From Desulfobacterales bacterium (GTDB lineage Bacteria > Desulfobacterota > Desulfobacteria > Desulfobacterales > JAAELO01): a DNA stretch of 62,653 nt. The stretch's first letter is position 1. Every line of letters begins with the position of its first letter. The position numbers and the translations under genes were made by a program. Below are positions 36,770 through 45,465 of this stretch, in pieces. The stretch lies in assembly GCA_024226555.1 (NCBI GenBank), contig JAAELO010000332.1, positions 1 to 62,653 on the forward strand. The letters are read 5' to 3'. The notes under the pieces were generated by a model. The model was given only the letters and a program-made list of their open reading frames with translations. It did not search any database and was not told where the DNA came from.

Positions 36770-37405
36770 ATGGATGAAAAAGCTCTTGGTTTAATCGAAA
36801 CAATTGGTTTGATTCCTGCCGTTGAGGCAGCAGATACAGCTGTTAAATCTGCTTCTGTTGAACTTGAGGGTTTCCGTATGATTGGTGCTGGTCTGGTGAC
36901 AATTCTTATACGGGGTGATGTAAGTTCTGTTCAGGCATCTGTTGATGCAGGGAGATGTGCAGCTGAACGAGTTGGGGAAGTAATTTCTGCTCACGTTATT
37001 GCAAGAACAGGTGAAGGTCTTGAATCAGTTTTACCTGACCCTGAAAAAGGATCGACCAGTAATGATCTTTCTGATGTAAAAAATAGTACCGATGCTCTTG
37101 AAAAATCAAGTGATGCTTCTGATGAAGTAACAGATACTATTCTGGAAGTTGAAGAATCACAAATTGATTTTAAGGATATAACTGTTGAAGATGTGGATCT
37201 TGCAGACCAGATGGAAAGGGAAATTAGTTCTAAAATCAAAATCCCAGGAAAATCAGCACTGAAGAAAATGAATGTAACCAAGCTTAGAGAACTTGCCCGA
37301 AAAACAGAAGGCATTTCAATCAGCCGGAAAGATATTAAATCAGCCCGAAAAAAGGAACTGATAGAAGCTATTTTTAAAGCTCATCAGAAACAGGAGAAAC
37401 TATGA
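36770..37405 (+). CDS. BMC shell protein with acidic linker and C-terminal SAP/Rho-N-like domain (EutK-like)
   Basis: A 211-aa protein with the same three-part layout as the cut-locus protein at 15968. A BMC domain (1-90, ALGLIETIGLIPAVEAADTAVKSA) is followed by an acidic Asp/Glu/Ser-rich linker (about 92-160). The basic tail (163-211) reads LKKMNVTKLRELARKTEG and RKKELIEAIFKAH. The tail is the best conserved part after the BMC domain, so it is functional, probably binding nucleic acid or a partner protein. Its stop overlaps the eutE start. Confidence 0.86.
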   Translation: MDEKALGLIETIGLIPAVEAADTAVKSASVELEGFRMIGAGLVTILIRGDVSSVQASVDAGRCAAERVGEVISAHVIARTGEGLESVLPDPEKGSTSNDLSDVKNSTDALEKSSDASDEVTDTILEVEESQIDFKDITVEDVDLADQMEREISSKIKIPGKSALKKMNVTKLRELARKTEGISISRKDIKSARKKELIEAIFKAHQKQEKL

Positions 37406-38847
37406 TGGTAGATAAAGACCTATTGTCGATTCAGGAAGCAAGAGCTTTAATTAGAAGTGCCCGTGAAGCCCTGACATACTTTTCAGATATAGGACAGGAA
37501 AAAGTAGATTCAATTATAAAAGCAATCACAGATGCAGCTGTTAGTAATGCAGAAGATCTTGCAAAAATGGCAGTTGAAGAAACAGGGTTTGGTAAATGGC
37601 AGGATAAGAAAGCTAAAAACATGCTTGCCAGTGAGAAGCTGTATCACCATATCAAAGATATGAAAACTATTGGTGTCATCAATGAGGATAAGGAAAAGAA
37701 AATTATTGAGATTGCTACTCCGGCAGGAGTAATAGCAGCATTAATTCCCTCTACAAATCCAACATCTACGACTATTTATAAAGCGATGATCTCGTTGAAA
37801 TCAGGTAATGCCGTAGTTTTCAGTCCCCATCCAAGTGCAAAAAAGTGTATTGGGAAAACCGTTGAAATTATAAGATCCGCTCTGAAAAGTCAGGGAGCCC
37901 CGGAAGAACTTGTTTCTGTGATGAGTTTTCCTTCAATTGAAGGAACAGACGAGTTAATGAAAGAATCAGATCTTATCCTTGCTACAGGTGGACCGGCAAT
38001 GGTTAAAGCGGCATATTCTTCAGGAACCCCGGCTTTAGGAGTTGGTGCTGGAAACGTTCCGGCTTTTATAGAAAGAAGTGCAGATGTTGATTCTGCAATT
38101 GATAAAATTCTTGTAAGCAAAACTTTCGATAACGGAACTGTTTGTGCTTCGGAGCAGGCTATTATCACTGAAAGAGTTATAGAAGAAAAAGTAAGAGCTT
38201 CTCTTATTTCCAAAGGTGTATATTTCCTTGAAGGTGAGAAACTAAACCGGGTAAAAGCTGTAATGGAGCGACCAAACGGAGCAATGAATCCTGATATTGT
38301 TGGCCGTGATGCTGGATTTATAGCAGCTAAAGCAGGTATTGAAATTCCATATGGCACCCGTCTTCTTGTGAGTGATGAAGAAGGTGTGGGACCTCGTTTT
38401 CCATTTTCAAAAGAGAAGCTAACAGCCCTTATCGGTTTCTATACAGTAGAAAACTGGGAAGAAGGCTGTGAAATGTGTTTTGATCTTCTGAAGAACGGAG
38501 GCATCGGCCACTCACTTGTAATACATTCCAACAACGAAGAAGTTATCAGAGAATTTGGACTTAAAAAGCCTGTTTCAAGAATGCTTGTGAATACTCCATC
38601 AACACATGGTGCTGTGGGTATCACAACCGGGCTTGCACCATCTTTTACTCTTGGTTGCGGCACTGTTGGTGGAAGTGCAACTTCGGATAATGTTGGACCT
38701 CAGCATCTTTTTAATATCAGAAGAGTTGCCTATGACCTTAATAACAAATCATGTGCAGCTCCAAAGATCACAGGGTCATCAGATGTTGATATCAAACTTG
38801 TTACAGAACTGATCATAAATCAGCTTAAAAATATAACTGTAGCATAA
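37402..38847 (+). CDS. eutE: CoA-acylating acetaldehyde dehydrogenase
   Basis: A 481-aa enzyme making acetyl-CoA from acetaldehyde. The catalytic Cys is present in [18 protein letters not shown] and PSTNPTSTT mark the group. The C-terminal [15 protein letters not shown] is a likely encapsulation helix. It overlaps the preceding gene by four bases (ATGA). It is closely similar to the cut-locus enzyme at 14525. Confidence 0.96.
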   Translation: MMVDKDLLSIQEARALIRSAREALTYFSDIGQEKVDSIIKAITDAAVSNAEDLAKMAVEETGFGKWQDKKAKNMLASEKLYHHIKDMKTIGVINEDKEKKIIEIATPAGVIAALIPSTNPTSTTIYKAMISLKSGNAVVFSPHPSAKKCIGKTVEIIRSALKSQGAPEELVSVMSFPSIEGTDELMKESDLILATGGPAMVKAAYSSGTPALGVGAGNVPAFIERSADVDSAIDKILVSKTFDNGTVCASEQAIITERVIEEKVRASLISKGVYFLEGEKLNRVKAVMERPNGAMNPDIVGRDAGFIAAKAGIEIPYGTRLLVSDEEGVGPRFPFSKEKLTALIGFYTVENWEEGCEMCFDLLKNGGIGHSLVIHSNNEEVIREFGLKKPVSRMLVNTPSTHGAVGITTGLAPSFTLGCGTVGGSATSDNVGPQHLFNIRRVAYDLNNKSCAAPKITGSSDVDIKLVTELIINQLKNITVA

Positions 38848-38914
38848 ATAGTTTTATTGAATAAAACTTCCGTGAAAGCACAACGCTTAAAGCGGAATTT
38901 CAAAAAGGAGAAAC

Positions 38915-39202
38915 ATGATGTCATCATTAAGTGCACTTGGAATGGTTGAAACCAAAGGACTTGTTGGAGCTGTTGAGGCAGCAGATGCAATGGTGAAAGC
39001 AGCTAACGTTACTCTTATCGGACGTACACAAATCGGTGCCGGTCTTGTAACTGTTATGGTCAGAGGAGATGTGGGAGCTGTAAAGGCAGCTACTGATGCA
39101 GGCGCTGCAGCAGCTGAGAGAGTAGGAGAACTTGTTAGTGTGCATGTTATTCCTCGTCCCCATGGTGAAGTTGAATCTATTCTTCCAAACCAGGAAGGGT
39201 AA
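38915..39202 (+). CDS. eutM: Hexameric BMC shell protein EutM
   Basis: A 95-aa shell protein ([38 protein letters not shown]). Positionally and by sequence it is the partner of the cut-locus copy at 14200. AAGGAG lies six bases before the first of two ATGs. Confidence 0.95.
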   Translation: MMSSLSALGMVETKGLVGAVEAADAMVKAANVTLIGRTQIGAGLVTVMVRGDVGAVKAATDAGAAAAERVGELVSVHVIPRPHGEVESILPNQEG

Positions 39203-39208
39203 CGATAA

Positions 39209-39985
39209 ATGAAAGTTATAACGGAATCCTTTCTGAGACAGCAGTTCAGAAAAGAAATCCCCAAAACTTTTGAAGTTGCGGAGGAGCAGATAGTTACACC
39301 TTCTGCCTCTCAGTTTCTTAACGAAAAGAGAGTTAAGGTCGTAATGGTTGAAAGGATCAAGGTTCATGAAATTTCATCAGAATCTTCTCCAGAAAAAGAA
39401 AATATTCCTGAATACCGGAAAGAGACCAAATATGTTTCCGCAGTGGATGGAGGTTTTTATGAATCAAAGCCTGAACACATGACCCAGCTACATGGAAACA
39501 GACTTGTTTCAAAAGATCACTCTGTAATCGTTTTCCGTGGAAAACTTGATAGCTTCCAATCAGCAGTACTCTTGCAACAGCATAAAGCAAGTGAAGGAAA
39601 CAGGCAAAAACTGGTCGATGATCTTTACGAAATACTTCAGCGATCAAGAGATGTCATGAGGGCTGAAGTAACTGACTGGAAAATTGAAAGCTCTACAATG
39701 ATCGGTTTGACAGATCCTGAACTGAGAGAACATTCTCATAATCCTAAGAAGTATTTTGGGACAGGTCACCTTCTTCCATCTTTTGAAATGGGAGGGATAA
39801 TACTTGGATTAAACTCTTTGAGAAGCATGGTTCGGGAAGTTGAAATTGCGTCTGTCGCAGCTTTGAAGCATGATTTTCAAATATCAAAACCTTACATTAT
39901 TCAGACCCTGAACAGAATGAGCAGTGCAATTTATATCATGATGCTTAAGGAAAAATCAGGAAAATATCTGAGTAGGAGTAAATAA
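39209..39985 (+). CDS. eutT: EutT-type ATP:cob(I)alamin adenosyltransferase (metal-motif-less class)
   Basis: A 258-aa enzyme that makes the adenosylcobalamin needed by EutBC. KPEHMTQLHGNRLVSKDH, RGKLDSF and PSFEMGGIILGLN match EutT. It contains no cysteine at all, so the HX11CCX2C metal site of the Salmonella enzyme is absent. Listeria-type EutT also lacks that site and works without metal. Its final base is the first base of pduL (TAATG). Confidence 0.92.
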   Translation: MKVITESFLRQQFRKEIPKTFEVAEEQIVTPSASQFLNEKRVKVVMVERIKVHEISSESSPEKENIPEYRKETKYVSAVDGGFYESKPEHMTQLHGNRLVSKDHSVIVFRGKLDSFQSAVLLQQHKASEGNRQKLVDDLYEILQRSRDVMRAEVTDWKIESSTMIGLTDPELREHSHNPKKYFGTGHLLPSFEMGGIILGLNSLRSMVREVEIASVAALKHDFQISKPYIIQTLNRMSSAIYIMMLKEKSGKYLSRSK

Positions 39986-40668
39986 TGAATGAAGCAATAG
40001 TGGAAGATATCATCATTAAAGTAATTGAAGAGTTCACGGGAAATGTTAATATTAAGGCTGCCTGCGATTGTGATGATACAATTAATTCCATTCCGGTTGA
40101 ACTATCTGCAAGACATGTTCATTTATCAGAAGAACATATCCAGGAGTTATTCGGAGAACCTCTGGTTTTCAAAAAAGAGTTATCCCAGCCAGGTCAGTTT
40201 CTTAGTAAGCAGAGACTACGCCTTATTGGTCCAAAGAGTGTCATTAATAATGTCGCTGTGCTTGGACCGTCAAGGCCTTCTTCTCAGGTTGAAATTTCTC
40301 TTACAGATGCAAAACTCTTAGGTGTTGCAGCTCCTGTTGGCCAATCCGGTGAAATTGAAGGTACTCCTGGAATAATAATGGCTTCAACTGACTCAATAGT
40401 AGGTCTTGAAGAAGGAGTTCTTGTTGCAGGACGTCATATTCATATGCCCACATCAGATGCCAGAAGATTTGATGTTAAAGACAAAGAGATGGTCTCTGTT
40501 CATCTTGATACTGAAAGGCCTGTGATTATGGAAAATGTTCTTGTTCGGATAAGTGATGACTTTAAACTGGCTATGCATATAGATTTTGATGAAGGTAATG
40601 GCAGTGCCTGGAAAAACGGAGTTACCGGAAAAATTGTAAAAGGTGCAGTAAAGTATAATGGAATTTGA
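39985..40668 (+). CDS. pduL: PduL-type phosphate acyltransferase (phosphotransacetylase)
   Basis: A 227-aa enzyme forming acetyl phosphate from acetyl-CoA. The conserved ELSARHVHLSE and AGRHIHMP histidine motifs are present. The first 18 residues (NEAIVEDIIIKVIEEF) are an encapsulation helix like that of the cut-locus PduL. Ethanolamine loci of Firmicutes type call this gene eutD. A degenerate RepA copy follows its stop. Confidence 0.93.
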   Translation: MNEAIVEDIIIKVIEEFTGNVNIKAACDCDDTINSIPVELSARHVHLSEEHIQELFGEPLVFKKELSQPGQFLSKQRLRLIGPKSVINNVAVLGPSRPSSQVEISLTDAKLLGVAAPVGQSGEIEGTPGIIMASTDSIVGLEEGVLVAGRHIHMPTSDARRFDVKDKEMVSVHLDTERPVIMENVLVRISDDFKLAMHIDFDEGNGSAWKNGVTGKIVKGAVKYNGI

Positions 40669-40744
40669 AATCACTAAATAATTGGATAATTGATCGAAAT
40701 TTAAATGGAGTAGTTCGGTCAATAGACAGTTATTAGAGACTCCT
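40666..40744 (+). repeat. RepA repeat, copy 10 (degenerate left end)
   Basis: The right arm (TAGTTCGGTCAATAGACAG, TTATTAGAGACTCC) is clear. The left arm has decayed to TGAAATCACTAAATAATTGG. The copy lies between pduL and the next gene. Confidence 0.6.
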
Positions 40745-40768
40745 TAATTGCAGAACACAGGAATTAAT

Positions 40769-41356
40769 ATGGAAACAAATGAACTTGTAAAGCTTATCGT
40801 AAAAGAAGTTATCGAAAAGCTTGGAACTTCTTCAAATGAAAACAGGGTTCTTATTTATGCAAAGAAAGGGTGTTCAGGTGCTGATCAGGTGCTTAAATAT
40901 CTGGGAGATAAGACCTCGATAGTATGGGCTGAAGATAAAAAAGAAGATGAAGTTTTTAAGCGCCGTATTATCCCTTTTATAACCTGTAATCAGATGGCTG
41001 ATCTTGCTGCCGGTAAAGCTGTTGACCCTGTCATGAGGAATGTACTTAAAGATCTGCTTTACGGAAATAAAATTGAAGTTTTTCAGTTTGAATACTGCCG
41101 GTATAAAGAGACTGCAGCTGAAGAATTAGTCAGATTATACGAGTCTTATGAAGAGAAACTGGCACTTTACGGACTGACTGTAATTGAAGAAATAAACGAG
41201 ACAATATGCATCCGAAAAGTTCTTGTTTCTGAAAAAGATATAATCACGGCTAACGAAAATGGTGCCAGAGTTCTTAAGGTACCTGCAACAGCAATTATTA
41301 CTCCCCTTGCAGTTGAATGTGCGCGGGATCTTAATGTGGAACTTTTGAAAAAATAA
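40769..41356 (+). CDS. Conserved ethanolamine-locus protein (eut_hyp/PduM-like)
   Basis: A 195-aa protein, the same length as its cut-locus partner at 12050. The ATG at 40769 with AGGA six bases upstream is preferred over a TTG at 40748. Conserved stretches are CNQMADLAAGK, LVRLYESYEEKLALYGLTVIEE and ITPLAVECARDLNVELLKK. The last resembles the PduM C-terminus. The N-terminal ETNELVKLIVKEVIEKL looks like an encapsulation helix, so the protein is probably luminal. Function unknown. Confidence 0.78.
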   Translation: METNELVKLIVKEVIEKLGTSSNENRVLIYAKKGCSGADQVLKYLGDKTSIVWAEDKKEDEVFKRRIIPFITCNQMADLAAGKAVDPVMRNVLKDLLYGNKIEVFQFEYCRYKETAAEELVRLYESYEEKLALYGLTVIEEINETICIRKVLVSEKDIITANENGARVLKVPATAIITPLAVECARDLNVELLKK

Positions 41357-41366
41357 AGGGAATCCA

Positions 41367-41660
41367 ATGATTATAGGAGATGTGGTTGGAAATATCTGGG
41401 CAACAAAAAAAGAGGAATCGCTTAACGGTTTAAAGTTAATGATCGTTAAAAGAGTTGATTCATACGGCAGTTCCGAAAATGAAAGCTTTGTAGCTGTAGA
41501 TTTTGTAGGTGCCGGAATTGGAGATAAAGTTCTTGTTACCACCGGTAGTTCAGCCCGAATATCTATGGATCAGCCCAATTCACCTGTAGATGCTGCTATC
41601 GTTGGAATTATTGATGAAGTTGAAGTAATGGGTGAAGAGAAGAATAAACATGTTTTTTAA
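41367..41660 (+). CDS. eutN: EutN/CcmL-type pentameric vertex protein
   Basis: A 97-aa vertex protein (MIIGDVVGNIWATKKEESLNG, DKVLVTTGSSAR, PVDAAIVGIIDEVEV). It has a short extra C-terminal tail compared with the 86-aa cut-locus copy. It starts ten bases after the previous gene. Confidence 0.94.
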   Translation: MIIGDVVGNIWATKKEESLNGLKLMIVKRVDSYGSSENESFVAVDFVGAGIGDKVLVTTGSSARISMDQPNSPVDAAIVGIIDEVEVMGEEKNKHVF

Positions 41661-41724
41661 GGCTATAGTGATCTTCTCAAATGCCTTGATAGCAATTAAG
41701 CTGACAGAAATAGAGGAATAAATT

Positions 41725-42039
41725 ATGGGAAAAAAACTGGTCAGAGCAAATTGTGTGGATGAATATATTTGCATCGAAACTGGAAGTATTTATGTTGATG
41801 GAAGTATTATTCTTGCACCGGGAGCAAAGGACTTACTGAGGAACAAAGGAATCAGGATTGTGTATGGTCCGAAACCCAATGCGCAGAAGTCAGAGATCTG
41901 TTCAACTTCAGATGCTTCAAAAATTGATCAACTTGTAGTCCAGATAGTTAAAATACTAAAGAATGATTTCTGTATTACTGACACCGAAAAGGTCGTCAGG
42001 ATATGCAGTCAGGTTATTAAATTGATAAACAATAATTAA
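41725..42039 (+). CDS. EutQ N-terminal-domain-like protein
   Basis: A 104-aa protein. LVRANCVDEYICIETGSIYV and IILAPGAKDLLRNKGIRIVYG follow the pattern of the EutQ N-terminal domain (KKLITANDI, then SIITPEA). The cupin half of EutQ is encoded separately at 42421, with an eutM gene between. The two may together replace the one-piece enterobacterial EutQ. AGAGG precedes the ATG. Confidence 0.6.
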   Translation: MGKKLVRANCVDEYICIETGSIYVDGSIILAPGAKDLLRNKGIRIVYGPKPNAQKSEICSTSDASKIDQLVVQIVKILKNDFCITDTEKVVRICSQVIKLINNN

Positions 42040-42061
42040 CTAATAAAGGAATAATAAAATT

Positions 42062-42340
42062 ATGAGCGCACTTGGATTAGTAGAAACTAAAGGTCTTGTA
42101 GGAGCAATTGAAGCAGCAGACGCTATGGTAAAAGCTGCAAACGTTGAACTTGTTGGAAGAGAGCAAGTAGGAAGCGGACTTGTTACTGTAATTGTACGTG
42201 GTGATGTTGGAGCAGTTAAAGCAGCAACAGACGCAGGAGCCGCAGCAGCAGAACGAGTTGGTGAGCTTGTTAGTGTTCACGTGATCCCTCGTCCTCACAG
42301 CGAAGTTGAAGCAATTCTTCCAAAGCGTTCTGCTGAGTAA
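42062..42340 (+). CDS. eutM: Hexameric BMC shell protein EutM (second copy)
   Basis: A 92-aa shell protein ([38 protein letters not shown]). It pairs with the cut-locus copy at 10823 in sequence and in relative position. AAAGGA lies upstream of the ATG. Confidence 0.95.
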   Translation: MSALGLVETKGLVGAIEAADAMVKAANVELVGREQVGSGLVTVIVRGDVGAVKAATDAGAAAAERVGELVSVHVIPRPHSEVEAILPKRSAE

Positions 42341-42420
42341 TTAGCAATGATTTGGATTCAGGGTTGTGCATAACAATCGTACAACCCATAGATTATAAGC
42401 TTAAAATGATGGAGTTACCA

Positions 42421-42870
42421 ATGGAAGTAAATGAAAAAATGCTCGAAGAGCTGATTCGAAAAGTAGTTGCAGAAAGTCTCAGTGGTGGAACTGACGGCAT
42501 AGTAAAAGATGTTGATAAAAAAAGTGGAGTAATATCCATCAAAACATCAACTGTTAAACCAGAAAAATTTGATACCGGAAAAGAGGGTGATGAAGTTTAT
42601 CTGAAGGATGTTCTGAATCTTGAAGAGAGCCCAAGGTTAGGTTGCGGAATCATGGAGATGAATAAATCTGCTTTCGACTGGACTCTAAAATATGATGAAA
42701 TTGATTACATAATCGATGGAACTCTTGAAATCATCATAGACGGAAGGAAAATCACTGGAAATAAAGGTGATATAATTCTTATTCCAAAAAATACTGCAAT
42801 TAATTTCAGTGTTCCTGAATTTGCAAGATTTATGTATGTGACTTATCCCGCAGACTGGGAATCACAATAG
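42421..42870 (+). CDS. eutQ: EutQ cupin-domain protein
   Basis: A 149-aa protein whose C-terminal 100 residues are the EutQ cupin (WTLKYDEIDYIIDGTLEIIIDG, GDIILIPKNTAINFSVP, FMYVTYPADWES). The N-terminal helix NEKMLEELIRKVVAESL is an encapsulation-like peptide instead of the usual EutQ N-domain. The ATG at 42421 has GGAG at normal spacing; a TTG at 42352 is less likely. Salmonella EutQ has been reported to have acetate kinase activity. The TAG stop shares its last base with a RepA repeat. Confidence 0.88.
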   Translation: MEVNEKMLEELIRKVVAESLSGGTDGIVKDVDKKSGVISIKTSTVKPEKFDTGKEGDEVYLKDVLNLEESPRLGCGIMEMNKSAFDWTLKYDEIDYIIDGTLEIIIDGRKITGNKGDIILIPKNTAINFSVPEFARFMYVTYPADWESQ

Positions 42871-42998
42871 GGAACCTCTAATAATTAGGATTTTGATTGA
42901 AATACAAGGCTGAGGAAAAAATAACGAGTTGATTTTACTACAATTATTTTTTTCAAAAACGCTGTAGTTCGGTCAAAAGACAGTTATAAAAGATTCTC
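42870..42998 (+). repeat. RepA repeat, copy 11 (full length)
   Basis: A 129-bp copy. Its first G is the last base of the eutQ stop codon. Flanks AATA and AGTA match 3 of 4. A further half-end (AGAACCTCTAATAAAA) follows at 43014-43029. Confidence 0.88.
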
Positions 42999-43060
42999 AG
43001 TAGGAAAAAGATAGAACCTCTAATAAAAAAGCTGCTTCTTTAAATTCAGCGGAGACTGAC

Positions 43061-44389
43061 ATGAGAGATCATATAGTAGAAAAAGTAAAAAGTGCTGGTG
43101 TTGTGGGAGCCGGGGGTGCCGGTTTTCCAACGCATGTTAAGGTTAATGCAGATGTTGAAACAGTACTTGTGAACGGAGCATCCTGCGAACCTTTACTGAT
43201 GAGTGATCCTTATCTTCTGGAAGATGAAACGGAACTGGTTGTTAGAGGCCTTGAAGCAGTTGTTGAGTGTACCGGAGCAAAATCAGGTATTATCTGTCTT
43301 AAAGGAAAACACAGCAAAGCAATGGAAGCTGTTGCACAAGCCATTGCAAAAGATAAAACCGGAAAAATTAAGATGTTTGAACTTAAGGATTTTTATCCTG
43401 CAGGAGACGAACAGGTTCTTGTCCGGGAAGTATTAGGAAAAACTGTACCGGAGGCTGGTATTCCACTCCAGGTCGGTGTTGTTGTCAGTAATGTTGAATC
43501 ACTTCTAAACATTGCACTTGCTCTTGAAGATAAACCTGTAACAGATCGTTATGTAACAGTAACAGGTGAAGTCAGAAAGCCGATGATAGTAAAAGTGCCG
43601 GTTGGAACAAGTGCTGATGTTGTTATCGGTTATGCAGGTGGACCTTTAATTTCGGATTACAGAGTTGTTGATGGTGGTCCAATGATGGGGCGTGTACTTG
43701 AAAATCTAAATGTTCCCGTCACTAAAACAACCAGTGGCCTTATTGTACTTCCACCTGAACATAATGTTGTTGCCCGAAAAATAATGGAACCTGCAAAAGT
43801 AAGGCGAATAACCAACATGACTTGTTGTCAGTGTTCTCAATGTACTGATCTGTGCCCGAGAAATTTGCTTGGTCATGCCTTGCACCCACATAAACTTATG
43901 AGAGCATTTGATTTCACACAATCTGGTGTAGAATCAAAAAAAGAAGCTCTCCTATGTTCTGAATGTGGAATTTGTGAAAAATTTGCATGTCCTATGATGA
44001 TATCCCCAAGAGAAGTAAATGCACAGATTAAAAAAGAACTTGCAGCAGATGGAATTAGATGGGACTCCACAGGGGAAAAACCGATAAATCATCCCTTCAG
44101 AGAAGATCGTTATATTCCTACTAAACGATTAATGCAGAGGCTTGATGTTATCAAATACGATACACATCCGGTTTTTGAAGGTGAAGTCTCTCCAGATCGT
44201 GTTGTCATTTCGCTTAACCAGCATATAGGAGCACCATCTTTTGCAGTAGTTTCTGTTGGAGATACCGTTAATAAAGGGGATCTTATTGGTGAAATTCCTG
44301 AAAACGCTCTGGGTGCACGAATTCATGCAAGTATTGACGGGCAAGTTGAATCTATTGAAAACGGTTCCGTTACTATTGGGAACCTCTAA
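43061..44389 (+). CDS. pduS: PduS-type RnfC-like flavo/iron-sulfur electron-transfer protein
   Basis: A 442-aa RnfC-family protein like the cut-locus copy. VGAGGAGFPTH is the flavin/NADH segment and CCQCSQCTDLCP and CSECGICEKFACP bind two 4Fe-4S clusters. In this locus it may also supply electrons to reduce cob(II)alamin for EutT, the role shown for PduS. The last residues GNL and the TAA stop lie inside a RepA repeat (GGGAACCTCTAA). Confidence 0.92.
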   Translation: MRDHIVEKVKSAGVVGAGGAGFPTHVKVNADVETVLVNGASCEPLLMSDPYLLEDETELVVRGLEAVVECTGAKSGIICLKGKHSKAMEAVAQAIAKDKTGKIKMFELKDFYPAGDEQVLVREVLGKTVPEAGIPLQVGVVVSNVESLLNIALALEDKPVTDRYVTVTGEVRKPMIVKVPVGTSADVVIGYAGGPLISDYRVVDGGPMMGRVLENLNVPVTKTTSGLIVLPPEHNVVARKIMEPAKVRRITNMTCCQCSQCTDLCPRNLLGHALHPHKLMRAFDFTQSGVESKKEALLCSECGICEKFACPMMISPREVNAQIKKELAADGIRWDSTGEKPINHPFREDRYIPTKRLMQRLDVIKYDTHPVFEGEVSPDRVVISLNQHIGAPSFAVVSVGDTVNKGDLIGEIPENALGARIHASIDGQVESIENGSVTIGNL

Positions 44390-44449
44390 TAATTAGTATT
44401 TTGATGAAATAGAAAGCATTTCTCAAAAGAGGAATTATTAAAGATTCCC
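44378..44449 (+). repeat. RepA repeat, copy 12 (short, 72 bp)
   Basis: Starts within the last codons of pduS and ends AAAGATTCCC. It is flanked on both sides by TATT, a perfect 4-bp duplication. It has lost the central part. Confidence 0.85.
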
Positions 44450-44509
44450 TATTAAAAATAATCTCTGATTTTAATCTTTTTAAGTATTCAGAGGTAAAGA
44501 AGGATCAAA

Positions 44510-45061
44510 ATGAGTTTTAAAACAGTTGGTTGTATAGAACTTAACAGTATTGCAATAGGTATGCATGCAGCAGATGAGATGGTTAAAGCTGCAAATGTGG
44601 ATCTGATTGTAGCGAGACCAACATGCCCTGGTAGATACCTTGTAATGGTTTCGGGGGATACAGGATCTGTAAAAAGTTCTGTTGAGACTGGCAGGGAGAT
44701 CGGTGGATCAATGATAATTGACTGGTTTGTTCTTCCAAGCATTCATCCAATGGTTGTACCAGCTCTTAGCGGAACTGTAGATGTTTTATCCATTAATGCT
44801 CTTGGAGTAATTGAAACCTGTTCCAGTGCTTCATGTATTCTTGCTGCAGATGCTGCTGCAAAGGCAGGACAGGTTGATCTTATAGAGATTCGTTTTGCAA
44901 CTGGTCTTGCGGGAAAATCATACGTTACCATGACAGGTGATGTTGGTTCAGTTGAAGCATCTGTTCAGGCAGGTGTTGAAGGGGTTGGGGAATCAGGACC
45001 GGTTCTGAGTAAAGTTGTGATCCCGTCCCCAAGTGATGATTTGAAGCAAAAGTTACTTTAA
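44510..45061 (+). CDS. pduT: PduT-type trimeric microcompartment shell protein
   Basis: A 183-aa tandem BMC protein. RPTCPGRYLVMV gives Cys39, the expected pore iron-sulfur ligand. It is nearly colinear with the cut-locus PduT at 7664 (same length, same SFKTVGCIELNSIAIG start). It probably works with the adjacent PduS. Confidence 0.93.
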   Translation: MSFKTVGCIELNSIAIGMHAADEMVKAANVDLIVARPTCPGRYLVMVSGDTGSVKSSVETGREIGGSMIIDWFVLPSIHPMVVPALSGTVDVLSINALGVIETCSSASCILAADAAAKAGQVDLIEIRFATGLAGKSYVTMTGDVGSVEASVQAGVEGVGESGPVLSKVVIPSPSDDLKQKLL

Positions 45062-45221
45062 TAAATCAGGTTTATAAGTATCTGAAGTTGTATGGGATTA
45101 TTAAACTAAATCTTACAATTCAATACTTGTTTTATATTGATAAATTTAATATGGAGGGGGAGATAAATCTGCACTGATTTTTAAATAAATTTGATAAAAA
45201 GTGTAGTATCTCGTCTTATCC

Positions 45222-45236
45222 GGCAATTTGCCGGTG
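45222..45236 (+). terminator. Possible hairpin after pduT
   Basis: CCGGCA/TGCCGG with a three-base loop, followed by TGATTTTAA. It is compact and GC-rich in AT-rich surroundings, but the U-tract is weak. It may act as a partial terminator or processing site before eutH. Confidence 0.35.
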
Positions 45237-45247
45237 ATTTTAATAGA

Positions 45248-45441
45248 GGGAAACCTCTAATAATTAGAATTTTGGATGAAATACAAGGCATTTCTAAAAA
45301 TAACGAGCTGATTCGTTTATAAAAAGCATTTTATTTATAAACATTATAACAGTTTTTTTTGGAAATAGACTCTGTTGTTTTGTTTTGATTTTTTAAAACA
45401 ACTTAAGTATTTCGCCAAAAGAGCATTTATTAGAGATTCCC
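45248..45441 (+). repeat. RepA repeat, copy 13 (extended, 194 bp)
   Basis: Standard ends but a longer centre with extra palindromes (GTTTATAAA and TTTATAAAC blocks, and TTGTTTT...AAAACAAC). Flanks TAGA and TGGA match 3 of 4. It lies directly upstream of eutH. Confidence 0.82.
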
Positions 45442-45465
45442 TGGAATGACGAAGAGGATATTTGA

